From Mangrovicoccus ximenensis (lineage in GTDB: Bacteria > Pseudomonadota > Alphaproteobacteria > Rhodobacterales > Rhodobacteraceae), in assembly GCF_003056725.1 (NCBI RefSeq), contig NZ_QBKZ01000001.1:42501-80000 (forward strand): 37,500 bases of DNA, in the 5' to 3' direction. A model generated the notes under the pieces. The model was given only the letters and a program-made list of their open reading frames with translations. It was not told the DNA's origin and made no database searches. The position numbers and the translations under genes are program-made. Below are positions 1 through 7,369 of the stretch, in pieces (positions within the stretch are counted from its first letter, which is position 1; every line of letters begins with the position of its first letter).

Positions 1-364
1 CTTAAAATACAATAACTACCCTACTAAATTTCAAACTTACATAAAATCTATAATCCCTTTATTTTAACCAATTTCTCCCTTTTAAAAAAAAACTATTTAT
101 CCAACACCCATATCACTTTTTCATAAACATCAAAAATAATAACTAACTATAAAACAACGAAATATAATAAAATTTATAACAATAATATTTTTATTAAATA
201 CACAAATTCTAACTCTCAATAAAGTATACCCTAAAACTTTACACTCAACTCTCTTACTAAATATAACTACCCCCCTCCTTCCTATCTCCAAACCCCCTCC
301 AACTAAACAACTAAACTACTACTCTACTATCTCTTTCATATTTATAAATACTCTCTCAAATCTA
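1..364. other. G-depleted block, probably bisulfite-converted DNA (G-to-A strand)
   Basis: I see only two G residues in 364 bases: one in a CpG (158-159) and one outside (224). C, A and T are all common, so this is not simple AT-richness. Loss of G except in CpG is what the complementary strand of bisulfite-treated vertebrate DNA looks like. No coding frame is credible. Bacterial sequence starts abruptly at about 365. The original locus cannot be recovered by eye. Confidence 0.8.
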
Positions 365-830
365 CTCGGACCGGTGGCGACATGCTGGCTCACTCGTGCC
401 TGGCCATGAGCTCGGACAGGTCTGTTCGTTCGGGTCATCGGGGCCTGCGCATGGTTCAGGCGGAAGCGCCGAACCTCCATCTCGATCCTGCACCGCGATG
501 GCCACCCGGGATCACGCCGGCGGCGGCGCCGAAATTGCGCCGGACCCTCGGACACTATCGGAATCAACATGCGGTCAGCGACGACATGCGCCTGCCGGAG
601 GGCCATCCAGCCGCCGGAGGGCATGCGGGCGGGATTGGCCAACGCGGCTTGGCGCAGGCCGGGACCGGCCGCAAAGCCGCGGGCCGTGCTTGGCGACGAC
701 GTGGCAAGGGGCGCGAGTTCCATGCTGTCCGCCCGGCGCCGGGCCCGAGTGTCCGGGCGCAGTCTGCCGATTTCGCCGCAAACGGTCCGAGCTGGCTTGC
801 GGTTGGTCGCTGCCAAGTCTGCGGGGGAAC
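365..830. other. GC-rich bacterial stretch with no recognisable gene
   Basis: Several overlapping frames are open on both strands, as expected from about 68% GC, but none gives a protein I recognise. The stretch runs from the end of the G-depleted block to an IS-end-like repeat at 831. It may be a piece of degraded insertion sequence. Confidence 0.4.
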
Positions 831-862
831 GGCGCTGTTGCGCAAATCAGCTGACGACCGCA
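831..862. repeat. IS5-family-like terminal repeat, copy 1
   Basis: These 32 bases, beginning GGCGCTGTTGCGCAAATCAG, are identical to 20051-20082, and a diverged copy lies at 28330-28361. A GGCGCTGTTGCGCAAATC start is typical of IS5-family (IS427/IS1031-like) inverted-repeat ends in alphaproteobacteria. No transposase adjoins it here: the flank is a short-chain dehydrogenase fragment. It may be a solo end or an assembly join at a repeat. Confidence 0.65.
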
Positions 863-1117
863 TTGCAGGTCAACGTCGTCGGAGCCTATGCGGCGTCGCA
901 GACGATGCACAGCCTGATGTCTCCGCGCGGGCGGGGCAGCATCATCCTGACCGGCGGCGGCCTCGCCCTTGATCCCCGCCCTTGGCTCGATGCTTTCTCC
1001 CTCTCTGCCGGTAAAGCCGCCTTGCGTAACCTTGCTTACTTCCTCTCGGAAGCGTTCGAGACGAGCGGCATTGCAGTGACGACTGTAACTATCGCGGGAA
1101 GGATCGAGGAGAACGGC
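863..1117 (+). CDS. short-chain dehydrogenase/reductase (SDR), C-terminal part, fragment
   Basis: The frame beginning TTG at 863 reads NVVGAYAASQ, then GSIILTGGGLALDP, then LSAGKAALRNLAYFL and IAVTTVTIAG. This order matches the second half of the SDR Rossmann fold: helix E, strand 5 with the catalytic Ser position, the YxxxK helix and strand 6. The Lys of YxxxK is present, but Leu stands where Tyr is expected, as in some atypical SDRs. The N-terminal cofactor motif is absent because the fragment starts at the IS-end repeat, and after about 1117 the frame runs into unrelated sequence. Substrate unknown. Confidence 0.75.
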
Positions 1118-1331
1118 CTGCCCGGATGCGGCCGCAGGCTGGCCTGCCGGGCAGCCGGGCGATCTCGGCCGGATCGGCAGGGAGACCGGGCGCAAGTACC
1201 TGAAGCAGGGGCTCGCCGCCCCGGATCTGATGCCGCGACATTTCCGGGCGGGAAGGCGCTGCACGGGGCAGCAATCAGCCATGGCGAGGGCCCAATTCCG
1301 GGGATGCGGCAATCGCGGCCGCGGGCCTGGC

Positions 1332-1367
1332 CCCGGCCGCCGCCGTGGCAATGCGCTCCGTGGAACA
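1332..1367. repeat. 36-base repeat shared with 7936-7971
   Basis: The 36 bases, which include GCAATGCGCTCCGTGGAAC, recur exactly at 7936-7971, where they adjoin an IS3-type transposase remnant. The neighbouring sequence differs on both sides. It is either a mobile-element segment present in two places or the overlap on which two unrelated pieces were joined. Confidence 0.7.
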
Positions 1368-1402
1368 AAACGCAGCGTCTCAGCCGGAACCGGAGCAGGC
1401 AC

Positions 1403-1579
1403 ATGACGGTCGACATCATTCGGGACGGCAGCGCCTTCCTCGTGAGACATCTCGGCGAAGAGAACGAGACGCTTGGCTCGGTGCGGTTCCCGGCTGCGGG
1501 GCAGGCGGAGGAATTTGCCGGGCTCTGGCGCGAGTGGCTGCGCTCGGAAGCGGAGCGGCGGATGCGGCCTGCCGCCTAG
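1403..1579 (+). CDS. small hypothetical protein, 58 aa
   Basis: The ATG at 1403 is preceded by a GGAG-like ribosome site about eight bases upstream, and the frame ends with TAG at 1577-1579. The product begins MTVDIIRDGSAFLVRHLGEE and ends with an acidic/basic helix rich in W, R and E. Codons are strongly GC-ending, like the bacterial bulk. It appears complete, which is rare in this window, and a GC-rich hairpin follows directly. I do not recognise the family. Size and composition resemble small conserved Rhodobacterales proteins. Confidence 0.6.
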   Translation: MTVDIIRDGSAFLVRHLGEENETLGSVRFPAAGQAEEFAGLWREWLRSEAERRMRPAA

Positions 1580-1582
1580 CGC

Positions 1583-1607
1583 GCCCGGCCGGCGAAGCGG
1601 GCCGGGC
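1583..1607 (+). terminator. GC-rich hairpin after the 58-aa gene
   Basis: A perfect 8-bp stem (GCCCGGCC with GGCCGGGC) encloses a 9-base loop and starts four bases after the stop codon. No T-run follows, because a C-free foreign block begins at about 1615. Terminator function is inferred from position and shape. Confidence 0.5.
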
Positions 1608-1614
1608 TCTGGCC

Positions 1615-1875
1615 GGTGAGAAAGGGTGTTTATAAGTATTGTATAATAATTATATGAGAGATATTTATGTATAATTATATATATTATATAATATGTATAT
1701 ATAATTATATATAAAATTGTAGATATGTATAATTATTGAGAGAGATTATAAAAAGATATAAATATGTTTTTTAAATTAAAATATTTTATTATATATTTTA
1801 ATGATTAATATGAAAAAATTAAATAATATATTTAGTAGGTTATAATGTTTGTTTAATATTATTTTAGAATATTAG
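1615..1875. other. C-free block, probably bisulfite-converted DNA (C-to-T strand)
   Basis: I find no C in about 260 bases, while G remains common (for example TATGAGAGATATTTATG). The stretch is very AT-rich with TATA-like low-complexity runs. It is the opposite conversion polarity to the blocks at 1-364 and 2131-2896. It lies between a bacterial hairpin and an IS30 transposase fragment, both with normal base use. Confidence 0.7.
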
Positions 1876-2130
1876 CCGGTCTTGCCCGCCATCTGCCGGA
1901 ACGGCGGAAAAGACGCCGTTCGCGCCTCGGCCGCAAGCCGCGGGACCGGGTCTTCCCTGCCGACCGCTCGATCCATGCACGTCCCGAGGAAATCAATGAA
2001 CGCCAGGGGTTTGGGCACAGGGAAGGAGATCTCATGATTTTCCGCAAGACGCTCGGCGAAGCGAATGTCCTGTCCATGGTCGAGCGCAGGACACGGTTCG
2101 CGGTGCTGATCCGGAACAACGACCGCAAAA
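1875..2130 (+). CDS. IS30-family transposase, internal fragment
   Basis: The frame reads GLARHLPERRKRRRSRLGRK, a basic linker, then EINERQGFGHREGDLM and NVLSMVERRTRFAVLIRNND. The last two are the start of the IS30 DDE catalytic core; family members have GxWEGDL, and here Trp is replaced by Arg just before the first catalytic Asp. The N-terminal HTH half is missing here but present on the minus strand at 24810-25158. The 18 bases at 1875-1892 are identical to the inner end of that piece. The frame ends at a converted block, so the remaining catalytic residues are absent. Confidence 0.85.
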
Positions 2131-2896
2131 CTAATCTAATAATTTTAAATAAACGAATAAATAAATAAATAAATAACCCAAACAAATCCCCTAAATCCTA
2201 AATAATAACTACGAAATCTAAACAACCTCTATATACAAAATAATAAAAAAAAAAAAAAACAACACAAACCAACCCCTCAAAAAACTTAAAATCTCAAAAA
2301 AAACAAACACACAAACAAATATTACCTAAACAACGTATAAAAATATAATATAAAAAAAAAAAACCCTACAAAAAAATAAAAAATATTTTTATACTAACAA
2401 ATAACATAAAATATCATTAAAATATTACCCAATAAATATAAAACATTTAAATAAAAAAAAAAATCTTTCATATAAAATATAAAAAACTTAAATATTTAAA
2501 AAAATACATCATAAATTCACAAATCAACATTCCCCAAACTAATTTTCACATATACTCCTTATTAACAAAAAAAAAATTTTTATTATAACTTAACAAAATA
2601 ATCTTTATTAAACCTTAAAATAATTCTAAAATACACCCTATTTCTTTCTTTATAAACCTATTTTATAAACGTTTTTCTATTTTTAATTTCTTTTATTTTT
2701 ACTCTTTAAACTTTTTACTAAAAACTAAAACACACACACACACATCAACGTAAACCAACACGAAATTAAAATCATCAATATCACTATCTCCACCTCCCAT
2801 CTTATCCCACTAAAAAATCTTCAAAAACAATAATATACAAAAAACTATTTTCTCCTATAATAACAATACCTTCTTCTAAAATACCTCCTAAAAAAC
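2131..2896. other. G-depleted block, bisulfite-type (G-to-A strand), 766 bases
   Basis: Only about six G residues occur, and every one is preceded by C (for example in AAACGAATAA, CTACGAAATC, CAACGTATAA). This is the cleanest conversion signature in the window: non-CpG G has become A and CpG is retained. A CA-dinucleotide run near 2731 resembles a converted mammalian microsatellite. It is flanked by IS30 and sarcosine-oxidase-like bacterial fragments. Confidence 0.9.
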
Positions 2897-2897
2897 C

Positions 2898-3161
2898 CTG
2901 CCGCCTGCCGGACCGTGGCTGCGGACGCCGCTGCATGGGTGGCAGGAAGGTCGGGGCGCGCTCTGGGAGGAGGCAGGTCCCTGGTTCCGTCCCGCTGCCT
3001 TCCCGCGTCCGGAGGAGAACCGGCAGGCGGCGCTCCTGCGCGAGGCGGCCGCGTTGCGCGGCGGGGCGGCGGTCGAGGATGTTTCGTCCGAGAGCCTGTT
3101 CCTGGTCGCCGGTCCCGATGCCGGTCCGTTCCTCGACTTGGTTTATGCCGGCCCCTTTCGC
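2898..3161 (+). CDS. sarcosine oxidase alpha-like / aminomethyltransferase (GcvT-type) domain, fragment
   Basis: The frame reads PWLRTPLHGWQEGRGA, then WEEAGPWFRPAAFPRPEEN, then REAAALRGGAAVEDVS and LFLVAGPDAGPFLDLVY. This order (TPLH, W...GA, F.D.G.W.RP, R....G..D.S, G.DA..FLD..Y) is that of the folate-binding C-terminal domain of heterotetrameric sarcosine oxidase alpha chains and related aminomethyltransferases. The start lies in converted DNA and the frame fades after about 3165. Which member of the family it is remains uncertain. Confidence 0.6.
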
Positions 3162-3317
3162 AGGCAGGCCCGGAGGCCTGCAGCGGCAGGCAAGCTGCGA
3201 GCTGGCCCGCGTTTCGCCCGTGACGTCCGGCGCGCCTTTCCCTCGCTTTCACGCCGCTGCAATCCGCCGCATGCGGCGGGCGCGGGTCCTCGCCGCACCG
3301 CATCGGTCGCGCGCAGC

Positions 3318-3667
3318 TCAATTCAGCGCTGGGACAGGCGAAGACGGTGTCCAGCGGCCTTGACAGGGGTGTTTCCCCGACAAATGAGGCCGGGAAAGCC
3401 TCCGGGGCCACGGCCCGCCCGCGCGCCTTCCGCGATCAGCGCGCCGAGCAGCCGCAGCACCTCGGCCGCGGCGGCGTTGACCTCGTCCGTCGCCGCGATT
3501 TCCTTCCGGCGCTGTCCGGCATTGGAGGCGGCCATCGCGCGCAGATAGGGATGGCTCCAGCGCCCGGAAGCCGGCCGAGCCGAAGAGCTTCGCCAGAGTG
3601 CCTTTTTCCGTGCGGCAGCATCGGTGATCGGCAAGCGGTGCATCGGTTCCCCGGATCCGGAGTTGGA
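3318..3667 (-). CDS. unrecognised bacterial ORF fragment
   Basis: A minus-strand frame contains RWSHPYLRAMAASNAGQRRK followed by a helical, alanine-rich stretch (VNAAAAEVLRLLGALIAEGA). Composition fits a bacterial protein, but I cannot name a family. It may be only a chance frame in GC-rich DNA. The stretch 3165-3317 before it holds nothing I recognise. Confidence 0.25.
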
Positions 3668-3925
3668 AAAACAAAATTCAATAACTTCTAAACCAATCCT
3701 ATAATTTTCTTTTTTAATCCAAAATTACATTTACATTTTTCTATAAAAAACACTTCTACTATATTTACAAATAATCACATTCTTAAAACATTTAAATCAT
3801 CACCTATATTTTTTTTCCTTAAATAAATCTAAATTTTCTATAAATTAACATTAAATTTTATAATAAATAAATTAAAAAAATTTTATATAATAAATTTCTT
3901 TCAATATCAAAATTATCTTAAAAAT
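3668..3925. other. G-free block, bisulfite-type (G-to-A strand)
   Basis: No G occurs for about 258 bases, although C is frequent. It runs directly into a C-free block at 3918, so the two conversion polarities meet back to back within about eight bases. Confidence 0.85.
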
Positions 3926-4183
3926 AGATAAGTTTAGTTGTAAATTAATGGTGAATAATTTGGTTTTTATATTTGGTTTGGGATAATGGAGTAGGTTATG
4001 TTGGGTGGGAGGAGGAGAGAGTATGGGTGGAGAATTATTTTTTTATTGTTTTGTGTGAGTAAATAAATTTTTTTAAGTTTTTGATATAGTATATTAGAGT
4101 GATTTGGGTGGTGTTTATATTAAAAAAAGAAAAAATTAGGTATTTTTTGAATATTTGTGATTTTATTAGTTTTTGTAGAGATG
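3918..4183. other. C-free block, bisulfite-type (C-to-T strand)
   Basis: No C occurs for about 266 bases, although G reaches high local density (GGGTGGGAGGAGGAGAGAG near 3999). High G with zero C cannot be explained by AT-richness and is expected for the converted strand of G-rich mammalian DNA. It ends at the bacterial mutase fragment. Confidence 0.85.
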
Positions 4184-4443
4184 CCAAGCGTAAAGGCAAG
4201 CAGCGTGAATGGTGACGGGTCGTTCATGGCGGTTGAGATTTCGCCGATTGGAACGCCGTCGAGCGCCCGGTCCATGTGGTCCGTGGTGTTGATCACGGTG
4301 CCGCAGGTGCCGAGCAGCACCGGATCGACCTCATCGCAATCGATGCCGCGAAACCCGGAGCAGCATGGCAGGAGGCTGATCGCCGTGGCGCCGGCGTCGA
4401 TGATGCGCCGGACGCGCTTGTTGTAGTCCTCGGGCGTGCCGAC
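4181..4443 (-). CDS. methylmalonyl-CoA mutase superfamily (alpha/beta barrel), fragment
   Basis: On the minus strand the frame reads [20 protein letters not shown], then [20 protein letters not shown], then [20 protein letters not shown] and TAMNDPSP. The order G.D.D.P...G..G..I.t..DM...DGiP...iS..M is that of the N-terminal barrel of B12-dependent acyl-CoA mutases. The usual Asp-Leu-Pro/Ala-Thr segment is replaced by LPCCSGF, so this is a divergent member. Both ends are cut at converted DNA. Substrate cannot be told. Confidence 0.7.
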
Positions 4444-4704
4444 TATAAAAAAAAATTCAAACCTAACTAAACTAAACATAACATAAACACTATAAATCAT
4501 ACAAATCTATAATCAATACCAATTCTTCCGTTTATTAACCTTATAACCTTACTTAAATTTATTTCCATATTTACTAAATAAAACAAAAAAAAATAATATC
4601 TAATTCGTACGATCGTTATAAAAGAATAAAAACCACAAAACACACGTCAAACAATTTATACACTACCTAACACACACGTAACGAATACTCTATAAATAAC
4701 GAAC
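4443..4704. other. G-depleted block with retained CpG (G-to-A strand)
   Basis: Almost all G residues lie in CpG (about ten, for example TTCGTACGATCG near 4603), with one exception near 4624. The high number of retained CpGs fits a CpG-rich methylated locus. It is followed at once by the opposite-polarity Alu block. Confidence 0.85.
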
Positions 4705-4968
4705 GAGAGTGAAATTTCGTTTTAAAAAGAAAAAATGGGTTAGGCGTGTTGGTTTACGTTTGTAATTTTGGTATTTTGGGAGGTCGAGGTAGGCGGATTA
4801 CGAGGTTAGGAGATTAAGATTATTTTGGTTAATACGGTGAAATTTCGTTTTTATTAAAAATATAAAAAATTAGTCGGGCGTGGTGGCGGGTGTTTATAGT
4901 TTTAGTTATTTAGGAAGTTGAGGTAGGAGAATGGTTTGAATTCGGGAGACGGAGTTTGTAGTAATAAA
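4705..4968 (+). mobile_element. bisulfite-converted Alu SINE (human/primate type)
   Basis: Reading T where an Alu has C restores the Alu consensus in order: GGTTTACGTTTGTAATTTT (GGCTCACGCCTGTAATCCC), TTTGGGAGGTCGAGGTAGGC, GGTGAAATTTCGTTTTTA, TTAGTCGGGCGTGGTGGCGG, and TTCGGGAGACGGAGTTTG. All C residues kept, about 13, are in CpG, as expected for a methylated Alu after conversion. The first 30 bases (GAGTGAAATTTCGTTTT then A-rich) look like the converted tail of a preceding Alu. The 3' end is cut at about 4968. Confidence 0.95.
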
Positions 4969-5488
4969 CCTCCTCTCTACCTTCTTTTACATTATTCTAA
5001 AACTCTAAAAAACCACAAAACATTTAATACTAAAATCAAAAATAATAATAATAATCATATTACATAAAATAAAACTTCCACAAATTTCTAAAAATTAAAT
5101 TAATTCAAATCTTAATATAATATCATATTTATCAATTAACTAATCTCTATAAACCTAACATATTAACTACTCTATCCTACTTATAACTATAACAATAAAT
5201 CATATTTTTTATATTCAAATCTACTCAATATATACAACATTTTAAAAAATATTAAACTTTAAATCATTTTAAAATAATAAAACACCTAAAATAAAAAAAA
5301 TAAATATCATCTCCAACCATATCTTAAACCTCTCTCCATTTCATTAAATATATCTTCCTAAATTTAAAAAAAATATATTAAATTAATAATTATATCTATA
5401 TAACTTTAACCAAACAAAAATAACACAATACAAATTTCCAATTTAAAACCATAAAAAATCAACAACTTCCACCCCCTATTCTAAATAA
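4962..5488. other. G-free block, 527 bases (G-to-A strand)
   Basis: I see no G at all in 527 bases, with C at ordinary frequency. With no CpG retained, the source was either CpG-free or unmethylated. The length is about twice that of most other converted blocks, so it may be two pieces joined. Confidence 0.85.
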
Positions 5489-5759
5489 GTTTTTAGATTA
5501 TTTGGGTAAATAATTTAGGAGTTTTATTGTTGTAGTATAAGTGAAGATTTTGTTTAGTTTTGTGAGAAATTGGTAAATTGTTTTTTAAAGTGGTTATATT
5601 ATTTTGTATTTTATTAGTAATGAATGAGAGTGTTTGTTGTTTCGTATTTTTATTAGTAATTGGTATTGTTAATTTTTTAATTTAAGTTGTTTTAGTAGGT
5701 ATTTAGTGGTATTTTATTGTTGTTTAAATTGTTATTTTTTAAGTGATAAAATTAATTAA
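5489..5759 (+). mobile_element. bisulfite-converted LINE-1 3'-end sequence
   Basis: The block has a single C, in a CpG at 5643. Back-converting T to C where needed gives text like the mammalian L1M-type 3' end: TGAATGAGAGTGTTTGTTG (…GAGTTCCTGTTG), then TTTTATTAGTAATTGGTATT (…CACCAGCATTTGGTGTT), then TAGTGGTATTTTATTGTTGT (TAGTGGTATCTCATTGTTGT). The order of all three matches. The identification is from memory of the L1 3' consensus. It merges into unconverted plant-like sequence near 5745. Confidence 0.75.
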
Positions 5760-6000
5760 CACATTATTACCATTAATGAGTAGTGTGAGACTAATCACGA
5801 AAAACATTGCTCAACTCACCCATAACCGCGGGTACGGCTATTCGAATAGTTTAAACTCTGATCAGAGGTGTACCACTGTACCCACAAGACACAACCCCAC
5901 ATCATGTCACCATGTGCCTCAATACCACCACGGTACCTCGGAAAGGAGTTGTGACAATACCCCTTGCACAACATAACCCATTACAGCGCACCTTTCCTGG
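5745..6000. repeat. unconverted plant (grass-type) repeat fragment
   Basis: Base use returns to normal on both strands (for example CATAACCGCGGGTACGGCTA and CACCACGGTACCTCGGAAAG). It has no coding frame and resembles non-coding LTR-retrotransposon sequence of grass genomes as I remember it. It is neither GC-rich bacterial nor converted. The next block, from 6001, is G-depleted again. Confidence 0.5.
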
Positions 6001-6276
6001 ATCATAATCACCTTAAAAAAAATCTTTAAATTTCTCAATAAAAAAACATCATTCAAAATCTCCCTACATATCCTCCATAAATTTCCCAATAAAAAAAATC
6101 CAACAATAAACCTCAATAATCCAACATTCTATAACCTAAATAAATTTCTCCTATAATCTAACCGACAACCATAAATAAAAACAACTAAAAAAATATAAAT
6201 AATATATACACCACATATTCTTTATTCACTCATTAACTAATAAACATTTAAATCAATTCCATATCTCTACAATTAA
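6001..6276. other. G-depleted block (G-to-A strand)
   Basis: About 275 bases carry a single G, in the CpG at 6163-6164. C stays frequent. This is the last converted block in the window; GC-rich bacterial sequence starts at 6277 and conversion is not seen again. Confidence 0.85.
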
Positions 6277-6570
6277 CGCGATCAGGATGCAGGCCCAGCC
6301 CCCGGCAGCGCACCGACCGGAAAAGACATGCGGTCCTGCGGAGCGGCGGCGGCTCGGAATGACCGGCTCCGCCCCATGCCCGAGGATCGGGGCATGGCAG
6401 CGGCGGGCATCAGGGGCCCCGTCCGCCGTGACCGTCCCGATGTCTTGCCCGGCCGCGATCTGCCCCGCCAATTCCGGCAGGACGGGGCTGTCGCCCTACC
6501 GGACCGAGGGGACCTCGGGCGCGCGGATATCGCCGGCGGCGGGCTCCCAATTGCTTATCGATTTTGACGT

Positions 6571-6831
6571 CGAACTTGGGAAGCTTCGCTTTCAGAAGAG
6601 CGAGCACAAGCTGCCGAGGTGTTTCGTTCCCTTGTGGATCAGGTGACCCTTATCCCGGAGGACGACGAACTTGCCATTGTGCTGCGTGGAGATCTGGGTG
6701 CCATCCTGCGCTTTGCTGCAGGAAAGAAAAACCCGGACTTCCTTTCGGAGGCCGAGGCTCTGGACAACCTGCTATCGCAGGGATCGTTGGTTGCGGGAGC
6801 AGGATTTGAACCTGCGACCTTTGGCCGCTGA
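6571..6831 (+). CDS. large serine recombinase (resolvase/integrase family), C-terminal fragment
   Basis: The frame reads LSEERAQAAEVFRSLVDQV, then TLIPEDDELAIVLRGDLGAI, then LRFAAGKKNPDFLSEAEALD and GSLVAGAGFEPATFGR, ending at TGA 6829-6831. The (A/E)E.(R)SL...V...P......(V/L).GDL..IL.. pattern is the conserved tail of site-specific serine recombinases in alphaproteobacteria. The final GAGFEPATF segment is not a true domain: it is the antisense of a tRNA 3' end read through by the recombinase. The catalytic Ser domain is not in this window. The TGA stop is also the first three bases of an IS3 end. The stretch 6277-6570 before it holds nothing I recognise. Confidence 0.8.
   Translation, partial: RTWEASLSEERAQAAEVFRSLVDQVTLIPEDDELAIVLRGDLGAILRFAAGKKNPDFLSEAEALDNLLSQGSLVAGAGFEPATFGR
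6788..6824 (-). other. tRNA 3'-end remnant (initiator tRNA-Met-like), likely attachment site
   Basis: On the minus strand, 37 bases give CCAAAGGTCGCAGGTTCAAA followed by TCCTGCTCCCGCAACCA. This is a complete T-arm (GGTTCAAATC core), the 3' acceptor strand and CCA of an initiator-type tRNA. The anticodon arm and 5' half are absent. A tRNA 3' end overlapping the end of a serine/tyrosine recombinase gene is the usual form of an att half-site left by an integrated element. Confidence 0.7.
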
Positions 6832-6854
6832 CCTGCCCCCTGGCCGTCCCTCGT
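6829..6854. repeat. IS3-family (IS407-group-like) terminal end
   Basis: The sequence TGACCTGCCCCCTGGC begins exactly at the recombinase stop codon and lies just outside the stop of the minus-strand IS3 transposase. TG(A/T).CTGCCCCC is a common start for IS407-group inverted repeats. The other end of the element is not found nearby. Confidence 0.6.
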
Positions 6855-7109
6855 TCATAGCGAGAGTCCTCGGGGTTGATATTCGTCGGTTTCGGGTCGG
6901 GCAAGCGCGCCGGGCACGGAGCCCTCATATTGCTCAAGCGCCCGGCGCGCTTCTGCGGGCGTCAGGTTCCGCAGCGAGGAATGCGGCCTGACGTTGTTGT
7001 AGCCGTAGCGCCATAGCGCCAGCTTCCGGCGCGCATCGGCGATGCTGTCAAAGATTTCCTCATTCAGACATTCATCCCGCAGGCTGCCGTTGAAGCACTT
7101 GTGGCCCGC
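6855..7109 (-). CDS. IS3-family transposase OrfB, C-terminal fragment
   Basis: The minus frame ends with TGA at 6855-6857 and reads CFNGSLRDECLNEEIFDSI, then LALWRYGYNNVRPHSSLRN, then LTPAEARRALEQYEGS and TDEYQPRGLSL. FNG.LRDECLN and YN..RPHSSL are the hallmark end of the IS3 DDE domain, including the region of the last catalytic Glu. The N-terminal part is lost at about 7110. The ribosomal-frameshift partner OrfA is absent. Confidence 0.9.
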   Translation of the reverse strand, partial: AGHKCFNGSLRDECLNEEIFDSIADARRKLALWRYGYNNVRPHSSLRNLTPAEARRALEQYEGSVPGALARPETDEYQPRGLSL

Positions 7110-7369
7110 CGTCCCCCGCGGAAGACGCTGCGCGGCCCGGGGATGGCGGCCGCGGTCACCGCCCGGACCTCCCGCTCGGCGTGGCAGGCGCCGGAATGCG
7201 CGGGCGTTGAGCTTTTGCGGCCGGGGACGGTTCGAGCTGTTCCGGATGGCTTCGGCGGCCCTTCAGCCGGTGTCCGATAGTCGGCCGTCTTTGCCGGGAA
7301 GGTGGTGCGCGGCCCGGAGAAGGATTGTCCCGGCGTCCGGGAGCTATGGCTGAATTTAGGTGACGCGGC
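7110..7369. other. GC-rich stretch without recognisable gene
   Basis: Nothing on either strand is recognisable. The end (GAGCTATGGCTGAA at 7341-7354) recurs at 9609-9622, in both cases just before an abrupt change of sequence source, so it may belong to an IS end. Confidence 0.35.

Noticed and set aside
2210..2310. A-runs and CA repeats as a CRISPR leader or array
   Set aside because: No regularly spaced repeats with unique spacers exist here or elsewhere in the window, and no cas gene is present.
1..6276. AT-rich blocks as a phage, a horizontally acquired island or a replication origin
   Set aside because: The strict loss of one base with CpG exceptions, the polarity switches and the recognisable converted Alu explain them better. 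There are no iterons, DnaA boxes or phage genes.
6788..6824. A functional tRNA gene
   Set aside because: Only the T-arm and acceptor 3' strand are present; D-arm, anticodon arm and 5' strand are missing.
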